Shown in pieces: positions 11,166-22,261 of a stretch of DNA of 64,000 nt. The notes under the pieces are model-generated. The model saw nothing but the letters and a program-made list of their open reading frames with translations, was not told the DNA's origin and searched no databases. A program made the translations under genes and the position numbers. The stretch spans positions 25,609,466 to 25,673,465 of the forward strand of contig OX393577.1 of the NCBI GenBank assembly GCA_947652605.1. Reading direction: 5' to 3'. Origin of the DNA: Elmis aenea (Eukaryota > Arthropoda > Insecta > Coleoptera > Elmidae). Positions within the stretch are counted from its first letter, which is position 1; each line of letters starts with the position of its first letter.

Positions 11166-12843
11166 TTTTTCTGGTTACAAAAATGTATGGATTATCATAC
11201 CTATGTTTCTTACTTTTCTCAAAATTAACAAAAGACAAAATTATTACTACATAATCTAAAAGTGCCGTGGATTTGGACAAAAATGTCATGTTTTCTTGCT
11301 TTACAAGTATATTTCTGTGGACAAAGTGCTTGATTGTAAATAAACACAAAACCTTGATTCATAATAATAATGATAAGAAAGCTTTATTTAGCTTTTTTAG
11401 CTAATTTTACAACAAATTAATCCTCATAATTAAATAAGATTCATGGCATTACATGACATTACAATTTTTCTCAGTGAATTTCAAAAGTAGTGGTTTTAAA
11501 AAATGTGGTTTTTATATAACTTATCACATGATTAATTTGCAATTCTTTTTTTACAAAATTGGCCTATAAAAACGACATTTGGAAGTAGCCAAGTAAGTAT
11601 GGGCACATGTTTTGTAAAACATTTAATTGTTACAGTTATACAATAGTTAAAGGCGATATTAAAGAAAAAATTAATATTAACTGCTTTAGCTTAAATGAAC
11701 CAAATTTTAAGCTAAACTAATTAAAAATTATAATGCAGATGGAAGTGAAAAGTAGAATAATGTTAAATAAAAACGGATATATTGCCTAGAGAACTGCAGT
11801 TAGAATAGGTGTCATTAAATGTTTAATATTTCCGACCGACCGGATGCAAAAAACTGTGTTTGACACAATCTCAAAATATATAAAACCGTTATTAATATTT
11901 CAGTTCATACGTGAATTATTGTTATTACGAAGTGATTTACTGTCCAAATTTACAGGCGTTAAGTTTCATGTCTGTATCATATATTGCTAAGCAAAATCAT
12001 TAGGTTTGGATTTTACGAATCAAGTTATAATTATTGTTTAAAAACAAAAGAATATTTTTAAAGTGGATAAGCAGAGCTACAAGTATAGGTTTTAAAACTT
12101 TTCTTTTTTTAAATATTTGCATTGTTTTTTTGGAACAATTAGTGAACTGCAGTGCACCACACACATCATTAAAAAGTTTTACATTGTAGGTGTTGAAATT
12201 ATTGGTGGCTGCGTAAATGTATACACGTAATAAAAAAAAAAAATTGGAATTTTTTATGAAGAAATATGCATGTTATAACTTTGGTGTACACAGTTTTAAT
12301 TAAACAATATTATAATTATACAATCAGCACAGACCTACTATTTTTATTCTCATTTTATAATATGGAACTAATTTAAGAAAAAATTTAATCTGCCTAAGGA
12401 TGAATTGGAAGGAATTTACTCATTCTTCATTTAATAAAAATAAATTGCAATCTTTTTTGTGAAGATATTGATATCCTCAGTAATACTACGTGATATTTGT
12501 AACTCATTGCAACTAGAAAATTTGGAAAAGATACATGCATACATATTAACTTAAATTAATTGTAATTTAAAAATTTAAAATAGGTATTGTTTTAATTTGT
12601 GAGGCGAGAAGTGATAACATTAAAAACACGTTTTCATATGCATCAAATAATCAGTGTAGTTGATGTGACAAAAATTATTGAATAAGTTAATTAAGTCTTA
12701 CTAAGATATTTGACTAGATCGGTAATAAAAAACAACTGAACTTATATCACATAAAATGAACTGAAGAGGAGACGAGAATATCCAAGAATATACTTTTAAC
12801 AAAAACTAAGTAAACTGTAGTGGGTTTTAATTTTATTCATATA
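11166..12843. other. AT-rich intergenic, no gene seen
   Basis: Long AT-rich stretch without recognisable coding, RNA or repeat ends. Confidence 0.4.
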
Positions 12844-13306
12844 CAGGTTCATTCAAAAACTGCAACAAATAGAAAAGCTTTTTTTTAGTCCATTTCTCAG
12901 AAAATTTTATTGTTGATAAAAGTTGGTGCATGGCAAAAAACCAATTTTAAGTATAATTAAGTTTTAAAAAAATTATATGACATATGACAGACACTAGATT
13001 AAAACGATTTTAAAAAGATTCGCAAGAGTAAAGTACCCTTATTTTAAGGGTTATAAAATAATTGATAGGAAAAAATATTTAGACTTCAAAAATTACTTTT
13101 CATGAACTTTTTTTGTGATTCTTAAAATACTTTACTATTGCAAATATTGCTTAAATCGCTAAAATTAAGTCCTATGAATTTGATTGAACTGTTTTTACTA
13201 TGAATTAGTTTTAGACCATGCACCAACTTTTATAAACAATAAAATTATCTGAGATATGGACAATAAAAAACTTTTCAATTTGTTGCAGACTTTATGAATG
13301 ACCCTG
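12844..13306. mobile_element. palindromic MITE, TA-CAGGTTCATTC / CAGGGTCATTC family
   Basis: A hairpin of about 463 bp. The left arm reads CAGGTTCATTCAAAAACTGC and the right arm, read inward, CAGGGTCATTCATAAAGTCTG. Both continue with a CAACAAAT block, a CTCAGA(A/T)AATTTTATTGTT block and ...AAAAGTTGGTGCATGG. It is flanked by TA on both sides. No ORF lies in the loop. Confidence 0.85.
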
Positions 13307-13309
13307 TAT

Positions 13310-13408
13310 ATGAATGAAATTAAAAACATAAAGCATATTTATAAAATTTTCTGAGAAATCGATAATAAACAACTTTTTCATTTGTTGCAGCATTTTTGAA
13401 TGACCCTG
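13310..13408. repeat. solo right arm of the 12844 MITE family
   Basis: It repeats the terminal ~95 bp of the preceding element in the same orientation. It shows AAAATTTTCTGAGAAAT, CAATTTGTTGCAG-like and TGAATGACCCTG motifs, and ends at TA. It is either a fragment or part of a tandem insertion. Confidence 0.75.
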
Positions 13409-13819
13409 TATAATAAGGTTTAAAAAAGAATCACTTAATAAATTATTTTTTTTAACATTTTGGGTTATACACGTATGCTCCTTGATCTTATAAAAACTTA
13501 TTAATTATTAATGGCGTTTATAATCAAATTATAAAATCACAATAATAAATTAACAAGGCGTTTAACTTGCCGTTTTTTTGTTTAAATAAATAATAATGCA
13601 TTTTGTTACGGTTAATAAACGTGACTTGAACGAATTTAATAATTGTAGCAACAATAGCAGAGCAAATGTTTATAAAGTTCGATACCTTTTAGGAACTGCA
13701 AATCTTCTTTGCCTAAATATCCTATCCATTTTGTCACTACCGGTTTTTGTGCTTTTTTCGTTATCTAAACTTTCCATAAACTGTTTATTTAAAAACACTG
13801 TTCATACAACTATTTTTTG

Positions 13820-14110
13820 TGTAGTAAAACATGGGTGGACTTTCCTCCCGCTAAGGTTAATGTAAGGCGTCGAAGTCGGCGGTTTTGTGGGTGAATCAAA
13901 CTTCCTATGTTGCACGCTTTATGACAGTACGCGAAGAACTGCCAGTCGCATGCGGCGCCCTGAGCTTTAGCAGTCATCTCCCGGATTACCACGCCTGCAA
14001 CCGCTACTTCCGTGCATGGCCTACTCTTGTGTTGTACTCTGCTCTACTACAACAGTTATTAATTCTTGTTGGATTCAAGCGACACGAATTTCGTCTAACC
14101 GTAAGAATTG
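13820..14110. other. GC-richer island, possible promoter or first exon
   Basis: About 290 bp are clearly richer in G+C and CpG (GTCGAAGTCGGCGG, GTCGCATGCGGCGCC) than the surroundings. On the plus strand a splice-donor-like CC|GTAAGAAT follows at about 14099. An 85-codon frame (13885-14142) crosses it but shows no known domain. It could be the start of an unrecognised transcript or a foreign fragment. Nothing here decides between these. Confidence 0.3.
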
Positions 14111-14539
14111 GTAATGATATTCTAAAGTACGTGCTTGCATAGGAACTCTTTGAGGAAGGCCGGTGTTATGGTAATTAGTTTGTTTAATATTTTAATAGCT
14201 TACGTGATACAAATGTTGCAATCGACAGTCTTTTAATATGTAACAATAAAAATTAAATAGAGAAAAAAAATAAATCACTTTTATTTGTAATTTTTTAGAC
14301 CCATGAGCAAAGTTACTTTAAAAATATATTTTTATTATTAACAGTCCTACACCTGACGGTAGAGCAACTTATGACTAAATAATAAAAAAAGGATTTTACA
14401 AATCAATTCTATTTTTGGGTTGTTAAAAAAAAGGTAACACACTGATAAAATATAACTCATAGGTACATAAATAATTTTGGTCTGTTCCAGCAGCGCTATT
14501 ACTGTCCAATAAACTATCAGGATTCTGCGCACTATCGAT

Positions 14540-15086
14540 ATGAAGATCACTTTTAGATATTTTTATGTAGAATTTGGTAGTACTAAACCAAATTTTACGC
14601 TCGCCGTTAAAAAGTTATAACACAAACTCACATATTTTTTAAATGGAAGTTTTAGTTGGTTATGACCTATTTAAATTTCTTATTTTGAACATTTATTGTA
14701 GTCGTTTATCTTTTATGTATTTTCAATTTGTTACTTTTCATAGTTTTTGAATAAAAACAATTAATTTTATTATGTAATTAATATCCGCTTAAATTCTAAA
14801 CTTATTCAAATGTTACGTTGAAACTTGCTTACATTTTGGCACTTGATTTGCGTAAGCGCGGCCTACTTCGGTGCATAAAAATGCAATTAAATGGCTACTT
14901 TTTTAAAAAGTATTGGATATCTCAACAACTACGGGGTTCAGACATAGGACACCCTTCATAAAAATTAAAGGGGAGAAAAAATGCTATCGAATAGCATAAT
15001 AAAACATGGGTGTTTACATTTGAAAAAAATGAGTTATGTCACTTTGAAGTTTGGAATGTTTGGCATTTTTTTGTGAACACCCTGTA
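14540..15086. repeat. remnants of foldback-element arms
   Basis: 14540-14690 carries a diverged version of the 9323-family arm (TTTTTATGTAGAAT, GTTATAACACAAACT, TTTTTTAAATGGAAGTTTTAGTTGG). 14870-15086 ends in GTGAACACCCTGTATC, a terminus of the CACCCTG-TA type from another family. Neither has a detectable partner arm or ORF. Confidence 0.5.
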
Positions 15087-15322
15087 TCAATAAATTTAAT
15101 TTTTTTATTATTAATATGTTGCTCCCTAACCGGACTAACATTATTGTTAAAACTTATTTCTTAACCAAGAAACGAGGTCGCTACGATTTTTTAAAGTTAA
15201 GCCTGCTTATGTCAGATTTTTCGGAAAAAAATTAATAAGTTGGCAACACTGTCACAAAATCAAAAAATGAAAAGACATTCATGTAGAGGTTAAAAAATGA
15301 CATTCGAAGACCTAAAAATATA

Positions 15323-15382
15323 CAGGGTGTTCCATTTAAAAAAATCTTTCTTTTTGTTATAGCGCGAAAATGGAACACCCTG
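15323..15382. mobile_element. 60-bp mini-hairpin with CAGGGTGTTCCATTT ends
   Basis: CAGGGTGTTCCATTT at 15323 is matched by its exact complement at 15368-15382. The loop is about 30 nt and TA flanks both sides. It sits inside a longer repeat whose right part (15385-15510, ending GTACACACTG-TA) recurs at 18290-18383 and in complement at 35539. It is among the smallest complete terminal-repeat units in the window. Confidence 0.8.
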
Positions 15383-15384
15383 TA

Positions 15385-15510
15385 TAGTTGAAAATAATTT
15401 AAGGTCATGTAGTAAATTACCACAAACAACTTTTGTATGAAACTTTTTTTTGTGAAATTATTACAAGACGAGATATTGATTCGTTACGTTACTTTTTGTA
15501 CACACTGTAT
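15385..15510 (+). repeat. arm of the TACAGTGTGTAC repeat family
   Basis: Contains AAGACGAGATATTGATTCGT and TACTTTTTGTACACACTGTA. The same arm appears at about 18290-18383, and as both ends of the element at 35539-36100. Confidence 0.7.
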
Positions 15511-16387
15511 ATTTATTTCACAGGAGCCAATCAGTTTTAACGCTTTTCTTTAAAGCAGTTGTAGGATTCTTTTGTATTAAAGCAATCGAATCTAAGGAAA
15601 AAAAAATGACTGAAAGATCGGCTGTTTTTTTGTCCTCTCCAAGTATAATGAAAATTTTTGAAAGGTAGTTGTTATAGGTAAAGTATATTAACTTAATCTA
15701 TCAAGGTACTTCAGTTGTTCCACTACATCAACTTAAGTTTGACCACTTGAAGGACAATAAGCTCGATTGATTTTAACTTTCCAATTTAAGAGATAGTATA
15801 AGACGTTTATAATAATTTTGTCAGAGCTGTGTAATGAAGCAATGTGTTTTTATTATTGCAAGATTTTGTTTATTAAAGATTAAAATATAAGTCAAATTCG
15901 TTTAATTTTTTTAATATTTACAAAACTTCTCTAATTTCAATATCACATAATATACCAATAAAAAATTACATAATTAAAATTTAGGTATCACTTCGTTGGT
16001 GTACTATTACAAGTTTATCGATCATTTACGCAAGGTCGTCATAACTGCAAAACTAAATTATGTTTAAAAATTGCGAACACTGCTATACAGTACTTATAAA
16101 TTCAAGAAGTTTGTTAAGTACTACACTTAATTACACTTCATAGGTTTCTGGTCAATCACATATCTAGTCGTTATTTTCTGGGTCGACATTGATCGCTACG
16201 TCGATTGAAAGGCAATAATCATTTTGTAAACAAAATCTTAAATGAATGATGTCTTACGAAGGAGGCTATAAGAAAGGCAATTTTCTATTTAATTAGCAAA
16301 TAATGTGCAAGATGCAGATGTTAAGTGATAATAACATCGAATACCATGATCAGTTTTATTAGCAACTTTAGTTATGGCAAAAATATA
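15511..16387. other. AT-rich intergenic, nothing recognised
   Basis: No gene or repeat boundary is recognised before the foldback element that starts at 16388. Confidence 0.4.
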
Positions 16388-17885
16388 CAGGGTGTCCCAG
16401 ATTACATTTCCAGCATGGGGATCTCGCTTCTTATTATAAGATATACAGGTTTGTTTAAATTAGATTAATTATTCCTTAGTATGAGAGGAGCCACAATCAA
16501 TTTTTAAAAGTACAAAATTCCTCGTGCTTCAGATGTTATAGCAAAAAATTTGAAAATGTCCAATTTTTTTTTCTCTCATAACTTTTTTGTCTTAATCATT
16601 AGAACAATTTTATTTGTACTTTCTTGAGGTACTTTTTAATGGAGAATGTAACTGTTATTTTAGATTATTTTTAACACCTACCATTTTCGAGATATTACCT
16701 CTAACTTCATTTTTTCTTATGGGCCGCAAAGTTGGCTATGGAACAGTTAAATGTGCATTTTTTTCTCTTTAAAATGAGATATTACTTGCTACATTTATTT
16801 TCATAAATAAGTCACAAAATCAAGAAAAATCGTATTTTACCCATCACTTATCAAGCTTTATATGAAAATAAAAACAAAATCAACTAATTAAATGTCAATT
16901 GACAGTTACCATTTGTCTGCGGTATCATTTATTAAAATTTCACATTATTGTTGTGTAATTCGATAGTCTTTGTACCTTTGTAGTAATTGTTATAATGATG
17001 GCTACAATTAAAAATAGCGAAAAATTTGACATTTTGAGACGCTACATTCTTTGCCATAAAAACTGTGTAGAAGCTGAGCGAATATACTTAGAGCTATATC
17101 CCGAGAAAAGGCAACGAATGATGCATAATTACAAAAATTTGGTTCAAAAGTTTTTTCGAGAAACCAACCAAAAATCCAAAACAAATCAATAATTAATTAG
17201 AATTATTTATTTTACACAGTTTCTATTGCAAATAATGTAGCATTTCAACATATAAAATTTTTAATTAGTTGTAAATGTGCCCATAATTGTATGATAACAA
17301 ATTTGCTACAAAGACTATCGAATTACACAACAATACTAAACAATTCTAATAAATGATACCGCAGACAGATGGCAACTGTCATTTGACATTTAATTAGTTG
17401 TTTTTTGTTTTTATTTTCAAAGATAACTTGATAAGTGATGGGTAAAATACGATTTTTCTTGATTTTGTGACTTATTTATGAAAATAGATGTAGCAAGTAA
17501 TATCTCATTTTAAAGAGAAAAAAAAGCACATTCAACTATTTCACAGCCAACTTCGCGGCCCATAAGAAAAAATGAAGTTAGGGGTAATATCTTAAAAATG
17601 GTAGGTGTTAAAAATAATCTAAAATAACAGTTACATTCTCCAATAAAATGTACCTCAAGAATGTACAAATAAAATTGATCTACTGAATAAAATAAAAAAG
17701 AGAAAAAATAAATTGGACATTTTCATATTTTTTGCTAAAACATCTGAAGCACGAGCAATTTTGTACTTTTAAAAATTGATTGTGGCTCCTCTCACACCAA
17801 GGAATAATTAATCTAATTTAAACAAACCTGTATCTCTTATAATAAGCGAGATCCCCATGGTGGAAATGTAATCTGGGACACCCTG
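16388..17885 (+). mobile_element. foldback element carrying a DUF4817-like gene (copy 2)
   Basis: A 1.5-kb element flanked by TA on both sides, with ends CAGGGTGTCCCAGATTACAT and its complement. Inverted arms run from 16388 to about 16975 and from about 17305 to 17885. They match almost continuously, for example in GGGATCTCGCTT, a CGTATTTTACCCATCACTTAT block, and TGTGTAATTCGATAGTCTTTG close to the loop. The loop of about 320 nt holds a single small ORF and its 3' untranslated stretch. Nucleotide arms differ from the 9323 copy, so these are two families with one architecture. Confidence 0.9.
16995..17192 (+). CDS. DUF4817-like helix-turn-helix protein, 65 residues
   Basis: An intact ORF lies wholly in the unpaired loop of a foldback element. 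A second Met directly follows the first. Residues 7-56 fit the DUF4817 HTH pattern: NSEKFDIL, Y17, C20, N23, A27, Y31-L32, then YPEKRQ (35-40), Y46, L49, F53. The protein then ends in a short basic Lys/Asn/Gln tail. In this family the YPE-R-Q segment and the N...A...Y helix are the most constant parts. No enzyme domain is present. The gap-free alignment with the 78-residue protein at 9989 supports a common origin although the DNA arms differ. A DNA-binding role for the element's own arms is my inference. Confidence 0.8.
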   Translation: MMATIKNSEKFDILRRYILCHKNCVEAERIYLELYPEKRQRMMHNYKNLVQKFFRETNQKSKTNQ

Positions 17886-17887
17886 TA

Positions 17888-18383
17888 TAGGGTGTTCCAT
17901 TAAAAAAAATGACTTATTTGTGTTTAAAGTTTACCCAAATGGACACACCCTATATATTATTTTACAAATTTAACCTGTCAATAACCATAATGACACTATT
18001 GTCAACATGTCGAGGTATCAAAGAAATTCGTTCCGACATTGGTAAGTTGTGAAATATTAATATTGTTTTAAGGTCCTGTTCCTGTCAATATTTTCGTAAA
18101 AACTAAAATAGGTCAAAAACTATTAATTTTAGGTACAACAGAGCTATCAAAATTGTGAAAACAATTTAATGTTGTACCTAAAAAATACAAAATATATAGG
18201 ATGTTCTACTTAAGAAAACAAAGCGCCGTATCGAGGCGCAAAAACAAAACACTGTGTACATTTAAAAAAAATTTATGTTATGTAGTAAATGACTAAAAAA
18301 TTTTTTTATTCGAAACTTTTTTTTGTAAAATCATCACAAGACGAGATATTGACCCGTTACGTTATTTTATGTACACACTGTAG
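17888..18383. mobile_element. composite hairpin-type repeat abutting copy 2
   Basis: It starts immediately after the TA of copy 2 with TATAGGGTGTTCCATT and a short hairpin closing at GGACACACCCTATATA (about 17951). The block at 17975-18070 (AATGACACTATTGT, GGTATCAAAGAAATT, AAGTTGTGAAATATTAAT) recurs in complement at about 35870-35940. It ends at 18383 with GTACACACTG-TA. It appears to be an asymmetric or partly deleted member of the 35539-36100 family. Confidence 0.6.
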
Positions 18384-18399
18384 TAAGAAAACAATGGGC

Positions 18400-18812
18400 G
18401 AAAAAATAAAAAGGCGAAAATGTGTATCACAAAGAGTAATGATGGTAGAAATACGAATTTCAAAGAAATAAATGATGGGGATTGTATGCAGTAGCATATG
18501 GTCCGAATGAGACTGCGGCAGAGAATGATAATATATTTTATTGATTGGACATCTACTGTGCATGCCAAAAAGCAGGTTCGCAAAAATGGGATGAATAACG
18601 AAGTCTAAGGGAAAAAGAAGTAGAGGAAAATCAAGAACAAAATAAAAAAATGAAGTGACATAGATTAGAAGAAAAAAGAGTTAGCTGGAGAGATGTGCCA
18701 CAGTTAGGAAATAATAGACAACGTTGCAGAAACATAATTAAAAACTAAGAAAATACTTCGGCACTGAAAGGTACAAAAGGACCCCATTAAGAAGAAGAAG
18801 ATTGAATTTGAT
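18400..18812 (+). pseudogene. RTE-like LINE copy, endonuclease piece joined to 3' end
   Basis: At about 18498 the frame gives YGPNETAAENDNIFY, resembling the endonuclease-domain segment of RTE-like retrotransposons. It then jumps to the C-terminal tail: SWRDVPQLGNNRQ, R.NII, then GTKGPH and a GAAGAAGAAG end. The same tail is at 38710-38850, and a shortened one at 60072-60115. Stops and frameshifts are frequent. The missing reverse transcriptase suggests an internally deleted copy. Confidence 0.65.
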
Positions 18813-19864
18813 TGAAAACTTTTTAAATATAATCAATTTGCCTTGACAACTAATTTTCTGAAGGTTTAAATTTGTGATTGATAAAACGTGTTGCATACAC
18901 AATCTTCAATTAAAATTTAATTAAAATTGTGAAAGTTCAGATTTAGGTTTAAAATATTATCCTACTTGGAAATCAGTTAATTTTTTATCAATAAATTATT
19001 TCATTTTGTTTTTGATACCGGAAATGAGACAAGTTTAATGTCATAACATCCTAATATGGTTTTGGATGGTGGTCCTGCTGTGATATTAATTTCATTATGA
19101 CAGAATACATGCAAAGATGTACTATGTAGTAATAAAAAAGTTTAAGTAGCTAATTAAGAGATGTGGATAATAAAAAATTAATTAGTGTGTTTAGGTAGAC
19201 TGATTAGGTTATAAAATTAATATTCGCTGCAAATCTTGATCCCTGTGCGTTTATTATATTTATGTCAACTTTTCCAAGTATGTGTAAAAATTGTTCATAA
19301 CTTATTATACGATAAGTCAGAAACAATAGGTTCAACAGGTCGATAGAAAACTCAACACAATTTATATTTTTATTACTTTAGTATGCTAATGAGTTATTTT
19401 AAGCTGCAGTGACTTGAAAAATGCAATAAATTATCTGTAGAGGAAGAAAACAGCAGAAAAGTCAATTTTGAACTAAATTTTTTTTTACTTTTTTAGAATT
19501 TATTATGATTTATTTACTTTAAGCAAATATTGGTTCAAAGGTGATAAGTAAACGTTTTGATAGTGATGGATTTATATTTATTTCGTTGTGGTGTGTCAAC
19601 CATATAATTGGTTTTTAAATAAAAGAAGAAAGTTGTAAAATTATGAGTTTTATTGTCTCTTAAAAATAGTCCATAAAATAATCTAGGTTTAGCGTTTGTA
19701 TTTTGTTGACTTGTGTGACTTGTGTAGTAAGATTTTTAAGGTTAAATTTTGTTTAATCAAAGGTGCGCCAGATTTCGCGATAAAAATCCGGAAGAACTTA
19801 ACGGTCTTGTATTCGTTATTTTTCGACAAACCCTTGGTATTTGTACGTTTTTTTCCAGTACGGC
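18813..19864. other. AT-rich intergenic, no gene seen
   Basis: Nothing recognised apart from scattered AT-rich runs. Confidence 0.4.
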
Positions 19865-20280
19865 TATGTAGGATCCGATGAACGATCAGACGTTACGCAG
19901 TCTCTAAATCGCGTATCGGCAGCGTCTCTGACAGTTTACCAGACGCTTAGTCGGCTGTAATAACAGTTATATCAAATTATGAATTAGTTTGTTAACGGTT
20001 AATAGTACATGAACGAAGGCAAGAAATATCCCTGGATATTTACACGCATGCGCTGTTCACAACTAACGTCGCCGGAAGCTGTAGCTTTTAGAATGTTTAT
20101 ACTTGCGTTGCTTAAATTTCTATAAACCCAACACACAAAAATGTCATCTATGCATGACGATAAAGCGTCCCGGCAGCGATTAATTCGACTTAATAAATTT
20201 ATTAGTTCATAGTTGAAGCATGTGCATAAACCAGTTTATGTATCAGTAAGTGAATTAATACAAAATGCACTGTTGTAACA
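19865..20280 (+). repeat. dispersed ~0.42-kb repeat, copy 1 (uninterrupted)
   Basis: A moderately GC-richer unit starting TGTAGGATCCGATGAACGAT and ending CAAAATGCACTGTTGTAACA. Landmark words are GCGTCTCTGACAG, ACACGCATGCGCTGTTCACA, ATGTTTATACTTGCG and GTGCATAAACCAG. Copy 2 lies at 26139-27219, split by another element. Copy 3, inverted, is at 28611-28969. No coding capacity is recognised. A solo LTR or SINE-like origin is possible (the unit reads TG...CA). Confidence 0.8.
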
Positions 20281-20400
20281 AACTTTCAACAAATTATTTT
20301 GAGCTCTATCTTCTAAGAACTTTTAATACCATTTCTAAACTGTAAGGGGTTGATTAAGTGCAGTTTCACGTTGTTTCCTTTGTAAAATTAGTTTTCTTAA

Positions 20401-20800
20401 CACGTTAAGCGCCATTTGTATCCATATGGATACAAATAGTTTTTGCCAAATGGGCCACCTGTATCTATTTGGATACAACAGCCTACATTTAGATTCGGCT
20501 GCCTGTATTCTTAAACATACATGTATTACATATAACTATACCAGAAAAGGTTTAAGGATGGCCCGCTGGACCAGAAAACCTTGGTGGTCACGATTTTTTT
20601 ACCCACATTGATATTAAAAAAAAAAAAAGTTTTATGATACAAATTTATTCACACAAAAAAAAAATTAAAAACTGGTTAAAATGTTATTATTTTGTTGTGA
20701 AATTTTTTCATATTACTTAAGGGCAATTAAGAAACGTAAATTTAAAAAAAAAAGGTGGCCAAAAAAACACCTTTTTTTTAACATGGTGGCGCTTATCGTG
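20401..20800. mobile_element. TTAA-flanked MITE (piggyBac type)
   Basis: A 400-bp element with terminal repeats CACGTTAAGCGCCA (left) and CACGATAAGCGCCA (right, read inward). It sits exactly between TTAA (20397-20400) and TTAA (20801-20804), the target duplication of piggyBac-type elements. The left part holds repeated TATCCATATGGATA and TATCTATTTGGATA words, likely subterminal binding sites. It is non-coding. Confidence 0.75.
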
Positions 20801-20804
20801 TTAA

Positions 20805-22260
20805 CATCTTTACCATCTTCACATGAATCTATGAGTTAAACAGTCGGTGATGAATTTTGCACCAGCAACGAAAATCTTTAATTATGCAGCTGAAAAACGT
20901 ATTTAATTAAAACTTGCGAATATATTAATACTTGTAAAACAACAAAGCTGTATCGCTAAAAATAATGAAATAAAAGAACTGGAATATTTTAATTGAGACA
21001 CCGTGTAGATAAATTAAAAAATTGGTGTCGTTGGTACTTTGTAGGTACTTAATGTTATTTACCATTTTTCTCAGCTTTGTGAGATGACGACTTAGTGATT
21101 TCATAAAATATCGAAATACAATGTAAAAGGTACATGTTCTTGAATGATAATTATGTATAAAAAATAATTCACGATATTTAAGTACAAATTAAAGGTTTTT
21201 TAAAAGTTAATTGCATATATTAATTCACACAATATCTGATCGAAATTATTTGTAATTAGAAAGAAGGTGTTTTTATTGTTAATATTTTAAGAATACAGAT
21301 CCTTGGGGAAAAACAAAAGAGAATGGCGCGCTAAATAAAGTATATAATTACTATTTTCAACATATTTAACATTGGATTTACATAAAGAAAGCAATTTAGC
21401 TCAATAATTAATGTAGGAAACGAGATCATCTTTGTCGTTAAGGATCTTAAATGTTTGGATGTTTATTTTTTTTTAAATTACATGGGTAATAAAAATCAAT
21501 GAATTTTTAAATTTTTTCAGTAACTTAATCCAAGGATTTCTGGCAACTGTAAAACCAATACAATGCTTTCTTGGTAATCTCAAGTCGCTCAAATAATCAA
21601 AATCTTTTTATGTTTTTTTTTTTGTATGTTGGAACGAAGCAAACAAAGCGTCATAAATATTAAATTAACTTCTCTTTATTTGCAAACAATTTGAATAATA
21701 CACCTGAAATCATACAATTTGCATAAGATAATTTCTGTCGTGAAAACAAGCAACTGCAATTAATGAACAATATGACATTCGCAGTGACAAAGTTCTTCCT
21801 GTTGCGGTTTGAAAAGAGGTTAAACTGCCATTGTGCAAATTCAACCTCTTGGGAGGCTTTTCATTAGGTATTTGCACAACTCTATTAAAAACTTTGAAAT
21901 TAATTAGAAGATGAGAGAGTTTCATTATGATTATTATCTGGTAAAGTTAATATGTAAGTGTTTTTATACTCTTTTAGTTAAAATTCCATTTACAAAAAAA
22001 AAAATTAATCATACGTGAAACTATTTTAGGGTCTATTAAAAAATTGTAATGAAAAACTTAACTTAGAATTACATATACCTTAATAATAGCAAGAAAAATT
22101 TATTTGTTATTGTCACTGCTTTCTTTTATAGCTTTTATGGCCAATGGGTCGATCGCAAAGCCTTCTTCAGTCGATTGTGAAGCAATGTGCAGTCGACCTA
22201 CTGCAACGAATTCCAATTTGTTAATTGATACAATAATTTTTCTCGACTAAAGAGATGATT
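20805..22260. other. AT-rich intergenic, no gene seen
   Basis: AT-rich DNA without recognisable structure. Confidence 0.4.
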
Positions 22261-22261
22261 A

